A stretch of 5,297 bases of DNA. It comes from Akkermansia muciniphila. GTDB lineage: Bacteria > Verrucomicrobiota > Verrucomicrobiia > Limisphaerales > SXTU01. The notes under the pieces are model-generated. The model did no database searches and was not told the origin of the DNA. It saw nothing but the letters and a program-made list of their open reading frames with translations. Shown here in pieces: positions 1-5,297 of the stretch. The stretch is from NCBI GenBank assembly GCA_945872195.1, contig CAMBZO010000213.1, forward strand, positions 1 to 5,297. The letters run 5' to 3'. Both the position numbers and the translations under genes were made by a program. Numbering within the stretch: position 1 is the first letter of the stretch; every line of letters starts with the position of its first letter.

Positions 1-911
1 AGCAGGTAGTGCGCGAGGGCTTCGAGCGCGGCGGCGCGGCCTTTGAAGGGTTTCAGGGCGGCGAAGGCTTTGGCGGTAAGTTGCTGCGCGATCTTCCGGC
101 TTTTCTCCAAACCCACGATGCTGGGATAGGTCGCCTTCTGCGCGGTGATATCCTTGCCCGCCGTCTTGCCGAGCTGCTCGCTGGTCTGCGTCACGTCGAG
201 GATGTCGTCAATGACCTGAAACGCGAGGCCGACGTGGTAGCCGAAGTCCGTGAGCGCGGTGAGTTGCGCCGGCGTGCAGTTCGCGCTCATGCCGCCGAGG
301 CGCGCGGCGCAGCAGAGCAGGGCGCTGGTTTTGCGCTCGTGGATGTAGCGGAGTTCCGCGACAGAGAGTTTCTTGCCTTCGCCTTCAAGGTCGGCGACTT
401 GCCCGGCGATGAGCTGCAGCGAGCCGCTAGCCTTCGCGACTTCCAGCACGAGGTCGCGGTGGGAGTAGCGCGGCCAACCCTTCGCCAGCGCGGTGATCTC
501 GAAGGCCTGCGTGAGCAGCGCATCGCCCGCGAGCACGGCGATGCCTTCGCCGAAGACTTTGTGGTTCGTTGGTTTGCCGCGACGGAAATCGTCGTTGTCC
601 ATCGCGGGCAAATCGTCGTGGATGAGCGAGTAGGTGTGGATACACTCGACGGCGCATGCGAGCGGCAGGGCGTCGACCTCGCGTCCGCCGCAGGCCTCCG
701 CCGCCGCGAGCGTGAGCGCGGGCCTCATGCGTTTGCCGCCGGCGAAGAGCGAATAGCGCATCGCCTTGTGGATGGTGGCGGGCTTGGTCTTCTCAGGCGG
801 GAGCAGGGCGTCGAGCGCTTTGTTGACGGCGGTGCTGCGGGCGTCGAGCCAAGTGTTCAGGTCGAAAGTGTTTTGGTGACGTGCTCCGGTGCGCGTGGCG
901 GTGGTCGGCAT
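1..911 (-). CDS. ispA: Polyprenyl diphosphate synthase, probable farnesyl diphosphate synthase (3' end cut by window edge)
   Basis: Trans-isoprenyl diphosphate synthase condensing isopentenyl diphosphate with allylic diphosphates in the cytoplasm to supply quinone, carotenoid and cell-wall lipid carriers. Reading the minus strand from the ATG at 911 gives 303 residues with no stop before the edge; family length is about 300, so only a few residues are lost. Visible motifs: substrate-binding GGKRMRP (58-64), first aspartate-rich motif HDDLPAMDNDD (98-108) followed by FRRGKPT, second aspartate-rich motif FQVIDDILD (231-239), then GKTAGKD (248-254) and the KATYP segment (259-263). The two-residue insertion in the first motif and Tyr94 five residues before its first Asp are typical of bacterial type II farnesyl (C15) synthases, so FPP is the likely product; geranylgeranyl synthase remains possible. 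The start fits the usual N-terminal length. The frame stays open upstream (a GTG at 986), but no Shine-Dalgarno site marks either start. Divergent from the methyltransferase gene. Family certain, chain length inferred. Confidence 0.93.
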   Translation of the reverse strand, partial: MPTTATRTGARHQNTFDLNTWLDARSTAVNKALDALLPPEKTKPATIHKAMRYSLFAGGKRMRPALTLAAAEACGGREVDALPLACAVECIHTYSLIHDDLPAMDNDDFRRGKPTNHKVFGEGIAVLAGDALLTQAFEITALAKGWPRYSHRDLVLEVAKASGSLQLIAGQVADLEGEGKKLSVAELRYIHERKTSALLCCAARLGGMSANCTPAQLTALTDFGYHVGLAFQVIDDILDVTQTSEQLGKTAGKDITAQKATYPSIVGLEKSRKIAQQLTAKAFAALKPFKGRAAALEALAHYL

Positions 912-958
912 GGGCGGAGGTTGTAGGAGAAGGGTGCGGAGGGCGCAAGCGGGAGTTC

Positions 959-979
959 GGCTGGCAGTGGGGGCCAGCC
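959..979. repeat. Inverted repeat (7-bp stem, 7-nt loop) in the divergent intergenic region
   Basis: GGCTGGC at 959-965 is the exact reverse complement of GCCAGCC at 973-979, with a seven-base loop. It lies about 50 bases upstream of the isoprenyl synthase start, so it could be a hairpin in that gene's leader or a protein-binding site. No T-run follows on either strand, so it is unlikely to be a terminator. In GC-rich DNA a seven-base repeat can arise by chance. Confidence 0.3.
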
Positions 980-1011
980 ACAGCACGCGGCCGGAACCCG
1001 ACAAGCGGCCT

Positions 1012-1040
1012 TTGACAATTCCCACCGCTTCGCAAACATT
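1012..1040 (+). promoter_or_regulatory. Candidate sigma70-type promoter for the methyltransferase gene
   Basis: A perfect -35 hexamer TTGACA sits at 1012-1017, in an otherwise GC-rich stretch. With 17-bp spacing the -10 position (1035-1040) reads AACATT, only 3 of 6 consensus matches. Transcription would start near 1047, leaving a leader of about 24 bases before the ATG at 1071. The -35 is good and the -10 is weak, so this is a candidate only. Confidence 0.4.
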
Positions 1041-1043
1041 GCG
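1031..1043. promoter_or_regulatory. Short perfect inverted repeat overlapping the candidate -10, possible operator
   Basis: CGCAA (1031-1035), a three-base spacer ACA, then TTGCG (1039-1043) form a perfect dyad. It covers the -10 position of the candidate promoter for the methyltransferase, where a repressor could act. The arms are only five bases, so chance is a real alternative. No regulator gene is visible in the window. Confidence 0.22.
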
Positions 1044-1062
1044 TCACTTTTTCCGGGCAACC

Positions 1063-1067
1063 GGAGG
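1063..1067 (+). promoter_or_regulatory. Shine-Dalgarno site of the methyltransferase gene
   Basis: GGAGG lies three bases upstream of the ATG at 1071. The match to the anti-Shine-Dalgarno sequence is good but the spacing is shorter than the usual five to nine bases. It is the only clear Shine-Dalgarno site among the four genes whose start lies downstream of it or the divergent one, and it supports the 1071 start. Confidence 0.55.
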
Positions 1068-1070
1068 CGG

Positions 1071-2009
1071 ATGAAACCCACTGTCACCACCACTGAAGAG
1101 CCGAAGCAGGTCTGCGACCTGTGCGGGAGCGCGCGTCACCAGATTTTTGCCACGCGTGGGCGCGGCGGCTCGAAGTTGACCACCGTCATCTGCGAGGACT
1201 GCGGGATGGTCTATACGAACCCGCGCCCGAGCGAGCGCGAGAACTCGAAGTTTTACCACACGAGCTACTGGGGCGCTTACAAGCACCAGACCGTGCCGGA
1301 CGAGCGGTTCTTCGAGCGGCGGCTGCCCAAAATCCGCCCGATGCTCACGCAGCTGCGACCTTACCTGAAGCCCGGCGGCCGCGTGCTGGAGATTGGCTGC
1401 AGCGTCGGCGCGCTGCTGTGGAGCATGAAGGAAGTCGTCGGCTCCACCGGGCAGTTCACCGGCATCGAGCCGCACGAGGGCCACGCGCAGTTCGCGCGCG
1501 AGAAGAAGGGGCTGGATGTCCACAACGGCCTGCTGGAGGAAGTCTCGCACAAACTCAAGCCCGCGAGCTTCGACCTCGTGGTGATGAACCACGTCCTCGA
1601 ACACACCATCAGCCCGACCACCACGCTCGCTACGGTCAAGAAGCTGCTCAAGCCGCGCGGCCACTTCGTCGTCGAGGTGCCGAACGTCGAGGCCCCCGGC
1701 TCGCGGCTCTCGCACTTCTTCCACGTCGCGCACCACTACAGCTTCTCGCCGCGCACGCTGCAACGCCTCGCGCAGAAGGCCGGTTTCTCGGTCAAGCGCG
1801 TGGACTCGCTCGACGGCGATCTTCCTGGCACGCGGCTCAACGCCGTCTTCGAGAAGCTCGCCGCCACCGAGGCCAGCGTGACCACCCGCTTCATCCGTGA
1901 CGACGCCAACGAACGCGCCGCCGCCCTGCACCGCTACGAGCGCTGGTATTGGCTGACGGCGGCGAGCTTCCGCAAGAAAATCACCCACTGGCAGCGCCAG
2001 CGGATGTAG
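1071..2009 (+). CDS. Class I SAM-dependent methyltransferase with N-terminal zinc-binding module
   Basis: Predicted soluble cytoplasmic enzyme of 312 residues that transfers a methyl group from S-adenosylmethionine; the acceptor cannot be told from sequence. Residues 15-44 carry two cysteine pairs, CDLC (15-18) and CEDC (41-44), followed by GMVYTNPRPS, a zinc-ribbon arrangement common in front of Methyltransf_23-like and sugar C-methyltransferase-like domains. The Rossmann-type core follows: motif I VLEIGCSVG (105-113), the acidic residue ending strand 2 in GIEP (Glu133), the motif IV region FDLVVMNHVLEH (167-178), LLKPRGHFVVEVPNVE (192-207), and HHYSFSPRTL (221-230), which is usual in this family. 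The C-terminal 60 residues are helical and basic, with no transmembrane segment. The start is fixed by GGAGG just upstream. No glycan, lipid or secondary-metabolite genes sit beside it. Fold and cofactor are secure; substrate unknown. The C-terminal extension of NovU/TylC3-type sugar C-methyltransferases appears to be absent at this length. Confidence 0.9.
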   Translation: MKPTVTTTEEPKQVCDLCGSARHQIFATRGRGGSKLTTVICEDCGMVYTNPRPSERENSKFYHTSYWGAYKHQTVPDERFFERRLPKIRPMLTQLRPYLKPGGRVLEIGCSVGALLWSMKEVVGSTGQFTGIEPHEGHAQFAREKKGLDVHNGLLEEVSHKLKPASFDLVVMNHVLEHTISPTTTLATVKKLLKPRGHFVVEVPNVEAPGSRLSHFFHVAHHYSFSPRTLQRLAQKAGFSVKRVDSLDGDLPGTRLNAVFEKLAATEASVTTRFIRDDANERAAALHRYERWYWLTAASFRKKITHWQRQRM

Positions 2010-2015
2010 ACAAAG

Positions 2016-2030
2016 GAGCGCCGAGCGCTC
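2016..2030 (+). terminator. Small hairpin after the methyltransferase gene, weak terminator candidate
   Basis: GAGCGC (2016-2021) and GCGCTC (2025-2030) form a perfect six-base stem with a three-base loop, beginning seven bases after the stop codon. The following bases (GTGTAAGCTT) are not a T-run, so intrinsic termination would be weak; it may instead protect the mRNA 3' end or be chance. Confidence 0.3.
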
Positions 2031-2079
2031 GTGTAAGCTTCCCGCAGGTGTCCTGACTCACGGCCAGCAATTCGGACAA

Positions 2080-2085
2080 TATACT
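2080..2085 (+). promoter_or_regulatory. Candidate -10 element for dsbD
   Basis: TATACT matches the -10 consensus at five of six positions and lies in an AT-rich pocket (about 2070-2096) that stands out from its GC-rich surroundings. Transcription would start near 2092, about 30 bases before the ATG at 2122. No good -35 lies at normal spacing; the best match, CTGACT at 2053-2058, is 21 bases away, which is too long. Suggests dsbD has its own promoter. Confidence 0.38.
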
Positions 2086-2121
2086 TTCAAACAAATCTGC
2101 GCCGACGTCATCTTACTGTTC

Positions 2122-4224
2122 ATGCGAAACGGCATTCTTGCTCTGCTCTGCTGCTCCTTGCTCGGCCTAGTCGCGCCCCGCGCCGAGGCCGCTGCCACGC
2201 AGGCTGAACTGCTCCTCGACAAGGACGCCGCCCAACCCGGCGCAACCATCCTCGCCAGCGTGCGGCTGACGATGGCCCCCCGTTGGCACACCTACTGGCG
2301 CAACGGCGGCGATGTCGGTCTTCCCACGAAGATTGTCTGGGCGTTGCCCGCTGGCATCACTGCCGGAGAAATCCAGTGGCCCGTGCCCGGCAAGTATTTC
2401 GCCAACACCCTCACCAGCTACGAATACGCGAAGGAAGCCGTGCTGCTCGTGCCGTTGAAACTCGCCGCCAACGCGCCCGCCGGCACCCACGAACTCTCCG
2501 CGAAAGTGAGCTGGCTCGAATGTGAGACCGGCGGCTCCTGCGTTCCCTCCAAGACGACCGTCAATGCGACGCTGCGCATCGGCACAGAAACCAAGCCATC
2601 TTCCTCCGCACCTCAGTTCTCCGACTGGCAGAAGCTCCTGCCAACGCAAAAGCCGGACCTCGTCGCAACCGCCCGATGGGAGGCGCCCGCCTCGACGAAC
2701 GACACCCGCCCGCTCCTCATCGAGTGGATCACCAGCGCGCCGAAGCCCGACTTCTTCCCCTACGGCGGCGAGGGCTTTGAGGTCGCCGGCCCGACGGAGG
2801 TCGTGAGCAACGCGGGCGGCAAGGTTGTCCTCCGCAAGCAGGTGAAGAAGTCGGAAGGCGAGTGGCCCAAACAACTGCTCGGCCTGCTCGTTGAGCGCGC
2901 CGACGAACCGCATCCCACTGGATACGAGGTGAACCTGCTCCTCGCCGACGGATCGCCCACCGCCCCGGCAGTCGCCAAGGCCGAAATCACCTCCTTCGCC
3001 CACGCGCTGCTCCTCGCGTTCCTCGGCGGCCTCATCTTGAACATCATGCCCTGCGTGCTGCCCGTCATCGCGCTGAAGATTTTTGGCTTCGTGAACCAGG
3101 CCAAGGAATCCCCCGCCCGCGTGCGCCAGCTCGGCCTCGTGTATTGCCTCGGCGTGCTCGTGTCCTTCGTAGTCCTCGCCGGCGTCGTCATCGGCGTGCA
3201 GCAGGCGGGCCGGAACGCGAGTTGGGGCATGCAGTTTCAAAACCCCATCTTCCTCGTCAGCATGGTCACGCTCGTCACGCTCGTGGCGCTGAACCTCTTC
3301 GGCCTGTTCGAAGTCAGCCTCGGCGGCGGCGCGATGACCGCGGCAAGCGACCTCGCGCGCAAGGAAGGCCCCACCGGCGCTTTCTTTAACGGCATCCTCG
3401 CCACCGCGCTCGCCACACCCTGCACCGCGCCGCTACTCGCGCCCGCGCTGGGCTTCGCGTTCGCGCAGCCACCGCTGTTGATTCTCCTGCTCTTCCTCGC
3501 CATTGGCCTCGGCCTCGCGCTGCCTTACCTGCTGCTCAGCTTCCAGCCCGCGTGGCTCCGGTATCTGCCCAAGCCGGGCGATTGGATGGTCCACTTCAAG
3601 CACGCGATGGGCTTCCCGATGCTCGCCACCGCTATCTGGCTGCTGTGGGTCTCGACCAAAATCTTCGGACGCGATGGCGCGCTCTGGCTGGGCCTCTTCC
3701 TCGTCGTCCTCTCGCTCGCGGTGTGGATTTGGGGTGAGTTCGTTCAGCGCGGGGGAAAACGCCGTGGGCTGGCGATGTTTATCAGCCTCGCGCTGCTTGG
3801 CGGCGCTTACGCGTATGCGCTGGAAGGCCAGTTGCACTGGCGCAATCCCGCGCGTGCCACCGAGACCGACGGCATCGACTGGCAGCCGTGGAGTTTGGAA
3901 GCCGTCACAAAGGCCCGCGCCGAGGGCCGCGTCGTGCTCGTGGACTTCACGGCGGACTGGTGCTTCACCTGCAAAGCCAACCTCAGCAGCAGCCTCGAAA
4001 TCACTGCGACTCGCCAGAAGCTCAAAGCCTTGAACGCCGTCGCGCTCCTCGCCGACAACACGCTGGAGACGCCCGCCATTATCAGCGAGCTGAAGAAGTT
4101 CGGCCGCGCCGGCGTGCCGATGGTGCTGGTCTATCCCGCCGACCCGAAGGCTGCACCGTTGATCCTGCCCACCCTGCTGACCCCCCGCATCGTCCTCGAA
4201 GCCTTGGACAAGGCGGCGAAATAA
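2122..4224 (+). CDS. dsbD: DsbD-family thiol:disulfide interchange protein (protein-disulfide reductase)
   Basis: Inner-membrane electron carrier that takes reducing power from cytoplasmic thioredoxin and passes it to periplasmic disulfide isomerases, cytochrome c maturation thioredoxins or similar partners. The 700-residue protein has all three DsbD modules. Residues 1-24 are a Sec signal peptide (cleavage likely after AEA, 23). Residues 25-155 form the periplasmic alpha domain with a C-x5-C pair, Cys134 and Cys140 (CETGGSC), the spacing of the E. coli DsbD pair; a second periplasmic region runs to about 288. About eight membrane helices (292-566) carry the conserved intramembrane cysteines in NIMPCVLP (Cys311) and ATPCTAP (Cys434). 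The C-terminal periplasmic thioredoxin-like domain (about 585-700) has active site WCFTC (Cys614, Cys617) and the cis-proline GVP (Pro666). All catalytic cysteines are present, so it should be functional. NIMPCVLP resembles the ScsB-like subgroup. No Shine-Dalgarno site precedes the ATG; the signal peptide fixes the start. No isomerase or cytochrome c gene adjoins it. Confidence 0.95.
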   Translation: MRNGILALLCCSLLGLVAPRAEAAATQAELLLDKDAAQPGATILASVRLTMAPRWHTYWRNGGDVGLPTKIVWALPAGITAGEIQWPVPGKYFANTLTSYEYAKEAVLLVPLKLAANAPAGTHELSAKVSWLECETGGSCVPSKTTVNATLRIGTETKPSSSAPQFSDWQKLLPTQKPDLVATARWEAPASTNDTRPLLIEWITSAPKPDFFPYGGEGFEVAGPTEVVSNAGGKVVLRKQVKKSEGEWPKQLLGLLVERADEPHPTGYEVNLLLADGSPTAPAVAKAEITSFAHALLLAFLGGLILNIMPCVLPVIALKIFGFVNQAKESPARVRQLGLVYCLGVLVSFVVLAGVVIGVQQAGRNASWGMQFQNPIFLVSMVTLVTLVALNLFGLFEVSLGGGAMTAASDLARKEGPTGAFFNGILATALATPCTAPLLAPALGFAFAQPPLLILLLFLAIGLGLALPYLLLSFQPAWLRYLPKPGDWMVHFKHAMGFPMLATAIWLLWVSTKIFGRDGALWLGLFLVVLSLAVWIWGEFVQRGGKRRGLAMFISLALLGGAYAYALEGQLHWRNPARATETDGIDWQPWSLEAVTKARAEGRVVLVDFTADWCFTCKANLSSSLEITATRQKLKALNAVALLADNTLETPAIISELKKFGRAGVPMVLVYPADPKAAPLILPTLLTPRIVLEALDKAAK

Positions 4225-4229
4225 AACAA

Positions 4230-4255
4230 AACGCGAAGGCTTGCACCTTCGCGTT
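4230..4255. terminator. Strong hairpin between converging genes; intrinsic terminator mainly for the minus-strand gene
   Basis: AACGCGAAGG (4230-4239) pairs perfectly with CCTTCGCGTT (4246-4255) around a six-base loop. Read on the minus strand, the stem is followed by TTGTTTTATTT, a classic T-rich tail, so this is a good intrinsic terminator for the small gene at 4282-4464. On the plus strand the stem starts six bases after the dsbD stop and is followed only by GTCCATTCC, so it would work less well for dsbD. The minus-strand T-tail overlaps the dsbD stop codon. Confidence 0.8.
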
Positions 4256-4281
4256 GTCCATTCCGGCAGGCAGTCTGGAAA

Positions 4282-4464
4282 TCAGTGATGATGCTCGTCG
4301 CTGGGCGGCAGGCAGCCGAACTTCCCGACGACGGCGATAAATGCGACCACCACGACGAGGAGCGGCCACCACGACGGCGACTTGGGATGCACGGTCATGA
4401 AGACGCCGCCGCCCAAGATCACACCCATGAGCAACCACGTGAACACTGCTTTGAAAAAAGTCAT
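4282..4464 (-). CDS. Small two-helix membrane protein of unknown function
   Basis: A 60-residue protein with two predicted membrane helices, about 7-25 (rich in Leu, Val and Gly, with the run GVILGGGVF) and 33-48 (PLLVVVVAFIAVVGK), joined by a short loop HPKSPSWW. A single cysteine (Cys51) follows helix 2, and the tail ends in DEHHH. It is likely real because codon use matches its neighbours, the hydrophobic pattern is coherent, and a strong terminator follows its stop in the right orientation. No Shine-Dalgarno site precedes the ATG at 4464. It converges on dsbD and diverges from the hydrolase gene (89 bases between starts), so it is transcribed alone. I do not recognise a characterised family; the Cys and His-rich tail might bind metal or face the redox system next door, but this is speculation. 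Confidence 0.75.
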   Translation of the reverse strand: MTFFKAVFTWLLMGVILGGGVFMTVHPKSPSWWPLLVVVVAFIAVVGKFGCLPPSDEHHH

Positions 4465-4553
4465 GGCGCGGAGAGTAGCGAGGGAGTCATTTCTGGCAAG
4501 CGCCGCTTTTGCGTTTGCGGCTGCGCCAATGCGGGGCTAGAAACCTTCCCACC

Positions 4554-5279
4554 ATGTTTGGCGAAATCAAAAACTTCCACGGCGAGCGCATTGACCATTC
4601 CTTCCATCAAGGCGATGCGAACTCGAAAAACCTCGTCGTCCTCGGCCACGGAGTGACCGGCAATAAGGACCGGCCCTTCCTCGTGACGCTGGCCACCGCA
4701 CTCGCCGCAGCGGGCGTCAACACGCTGCGCCTCTCCTTCACCGGCAACGGCGCGTCCGGCGGGCGCTTCGTGGACGCGACCATCACGAAGGAAGTCGCCG
4801 ACCTCGGCTCCGTGCTGGACGCCTACGCGGGATGGAACATCTGCTACATCGGCCACAGCATGGGCGGCGCGGTGGGCGTGCTGCGTGCCAGCCAGGATCC
4901 GCGCATCCGCCTCCTCGTCTCGCTCGCGGGCATGGTGAGCACGGCGGCCTTCGCGCAGCGCGAGTTCGGCACGGTGAAGCCGGGCGCGGGCTTCATGTGG
5001 GAAGACGAGGCCTGCCCCCTCTCGCAAGCCTACATGGACGACCTCACGCAAATCGGCACCGTGCTCGACGCCGCGCCGAAGGTGAAAGTCCCGTGGCTGC
5101 TCGTCCACGGCACGGAGGACGACGTGGTGCCCATCCAAGACTCGAAGGACATCCTCATCCGCGCAGGCAGCGACGTGGAGTTCGTCCCGCTCCAAGGCTC
5201 GAACCACGTCTTCGCCGGCGAGCACACCGCGCCGATGGTGGAGACAGTGGTGAACTGGGTGAAGGGGCGATTTGCGTGA
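4554..5279 (+). CDS. Alpha/beta hydrolase (serine hydrolase, substrate unknown)
   Basis: A 241-residue alpha/beta-hydrolase-fold enzyme, probably a cytoplasmic esterase, peptidase-like or acyl hydrolase; it has no signal peptide or membrane segment. The early strand ends in VVLGHGVTGNKDR (28-40), whose His-Gly forms part of the oxyanion region. The nucleophile elbow is GHSMGG (100-105) with Ser102. The acid is most likely Asp189 in VHGTEDDVVP (184-193), and the catalytic His is His218 in GSNHVF. The triad is complete and in order, and the length suits a compact family member with a short cap (about 125-165). The ATG at 4554 is preferred: an upstream in-frame TTG at 4509 would only add a basic, low-complexity leader. 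No Shine-Dalgarno site is seen at either. It is divergent from the small membrane protein and ends 18 bases before the window edge. Fold and triad are secure; substrate cannot be inferred from context. Confidence 0.92.
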   Translation: MFGEIKNFHGERIDHSFHQGDANSKNLVVLGHGVTGNKDRPFLVTLATALAAAGVNTLRLSFTGNGASGGRFVDATITKEVADLGSVLDAYAGWNICYIGHSMGGAVGVLRASQDPRIRLLVSLAGMVSTAAFAQREFGTVKPGAGFMWEDEACPLSQAYMDDLTQIGTVLDAAPKVKVPWLLVHGTEDDVVPIQDSKDILIRAGSDVEFVPLQGSNHVFAGEHTAPMVETVVNWVKGRFA

Positions 5280-5297
5280 GCGCCGGTAAGGGCCCAC

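Noticed and set aside
9..926. A 305-codon open frame on the plus strand
   Set aside because: It lies antisense to the isoprenyl synthase, whose aspartate-rich motifs are all intact. The antisense product is Arg/Gly/Ala-rich with no recognisable domain, as expected from GC-rich codon bias.
1044..1988. A 314-codon open frame on the minus strand
   Set aside because: It mirrors the methyltransferase gene, which has clear SAM-binding and zinc motifs; the antisense product is low-complexity and unrecognisable.
2167..3240. A 357-codon open frame on the minus strand
   Set aside because: It is antisense to the alpha and first membrane regions of dsbD and looks like a codon-bias shadow (Gly, Ala, Arg and Glu-rich, no motif).
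4502..4521. GCCGC/GCGGC hairpin upstream of the hydrolase
   Set aside because: The stem is only five bases with a ten-base loop, and it overlaps a simple TTTGCG repeat; too weak to call in this base composition.
4509..4553. TTG at 4509 as the hydrolase start
   Set aside because: It would add 15 residues of the type MRLRLRQCG with no family counterpart and no ribosome site; the ATG at 4554 gives a normal alpha/beta-hydrolase N-terminus.
4285..4656. A 123-codon open frame on the plus strand between dsbD and the hydrolase
   Set aside because: It overlaps the small membrane protein in antisense and runs into the hydrolase gene in another frame. The membrane-helix pattern and the terminator support the minus-strand gene instead.
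4461..5297. A 278-codon open frame on the minus strand reaching the right edge
   Set aside because: It is antisense to the alpha/beta hydrolase with its complete triad; the product is His/Arg/Ala-rich with no domain.

Overview
The window is GC-rich chromosomal DNA, and its coding sequences strongly prefer G or C at third codon positions. It holds five protein genes, one of them cut by the left edge. The protein sequences, the scarcity of Shine-Dalgarno sites and the family types are most reminiscent of Verrucomicrobiota (environmental or soil/freshwater lineages). That assignment is an inference from remembered protein style, not from a search. There are no rRNA or tRNA genes, insertion sequences, CRISPR arrays or phage genes, and no gap between genes exceeds 160 bases.

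Layout: (1) 1-911, minus strand: a polyprenyl diphosphate synthase of the IspA type, missing only its last few residues. (2) 912-1070: a divergent intergenic region with a candidate sigma70-type promoter and two short inverted repeats. (3) 1071-2009, plus: a class I SAM-dependent methyltransferase with an N-terminal four-cysteine zinc-binding module. (4) 2122-4224, plus: a full-length DsbD-family thiol:disulfide interchange protein. (5) 4230-4255: a strong hairpin between converging genes. (6) 4282-4464, minus: a 60-residue two-helix membrane protein of unknown function. (7) 4554-5279, plus: an alpha/beta hydrolase with a clear Ser-Asp-His triad. The last 18 bases hold nothing recognisable.

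The genes do not form one pathway. IspA makes an isoprenoid precursor (for quinones, undecaprenyl phosphate and similar lipids). DsbD moves electrons from cytoplasmic thioredoxin to periplasmic thiols. The methyltransferase and the hydrolase have no visible substrate partner. Orientation changes at almost every gene, so most are probably transcribed singly; the methyltransferase and dsbD are co-directional but separated by 112 bases containing a hairpin and a good -10 box.

I see no convincing new multi-gene system. The items most worth a second look are the small membrane protein beside dsbD, the asymmetric terminator it shares with dsbD, the inverted repeat over the methyltransferase promoter, and the near absence of Shine-Dalgarno sites.
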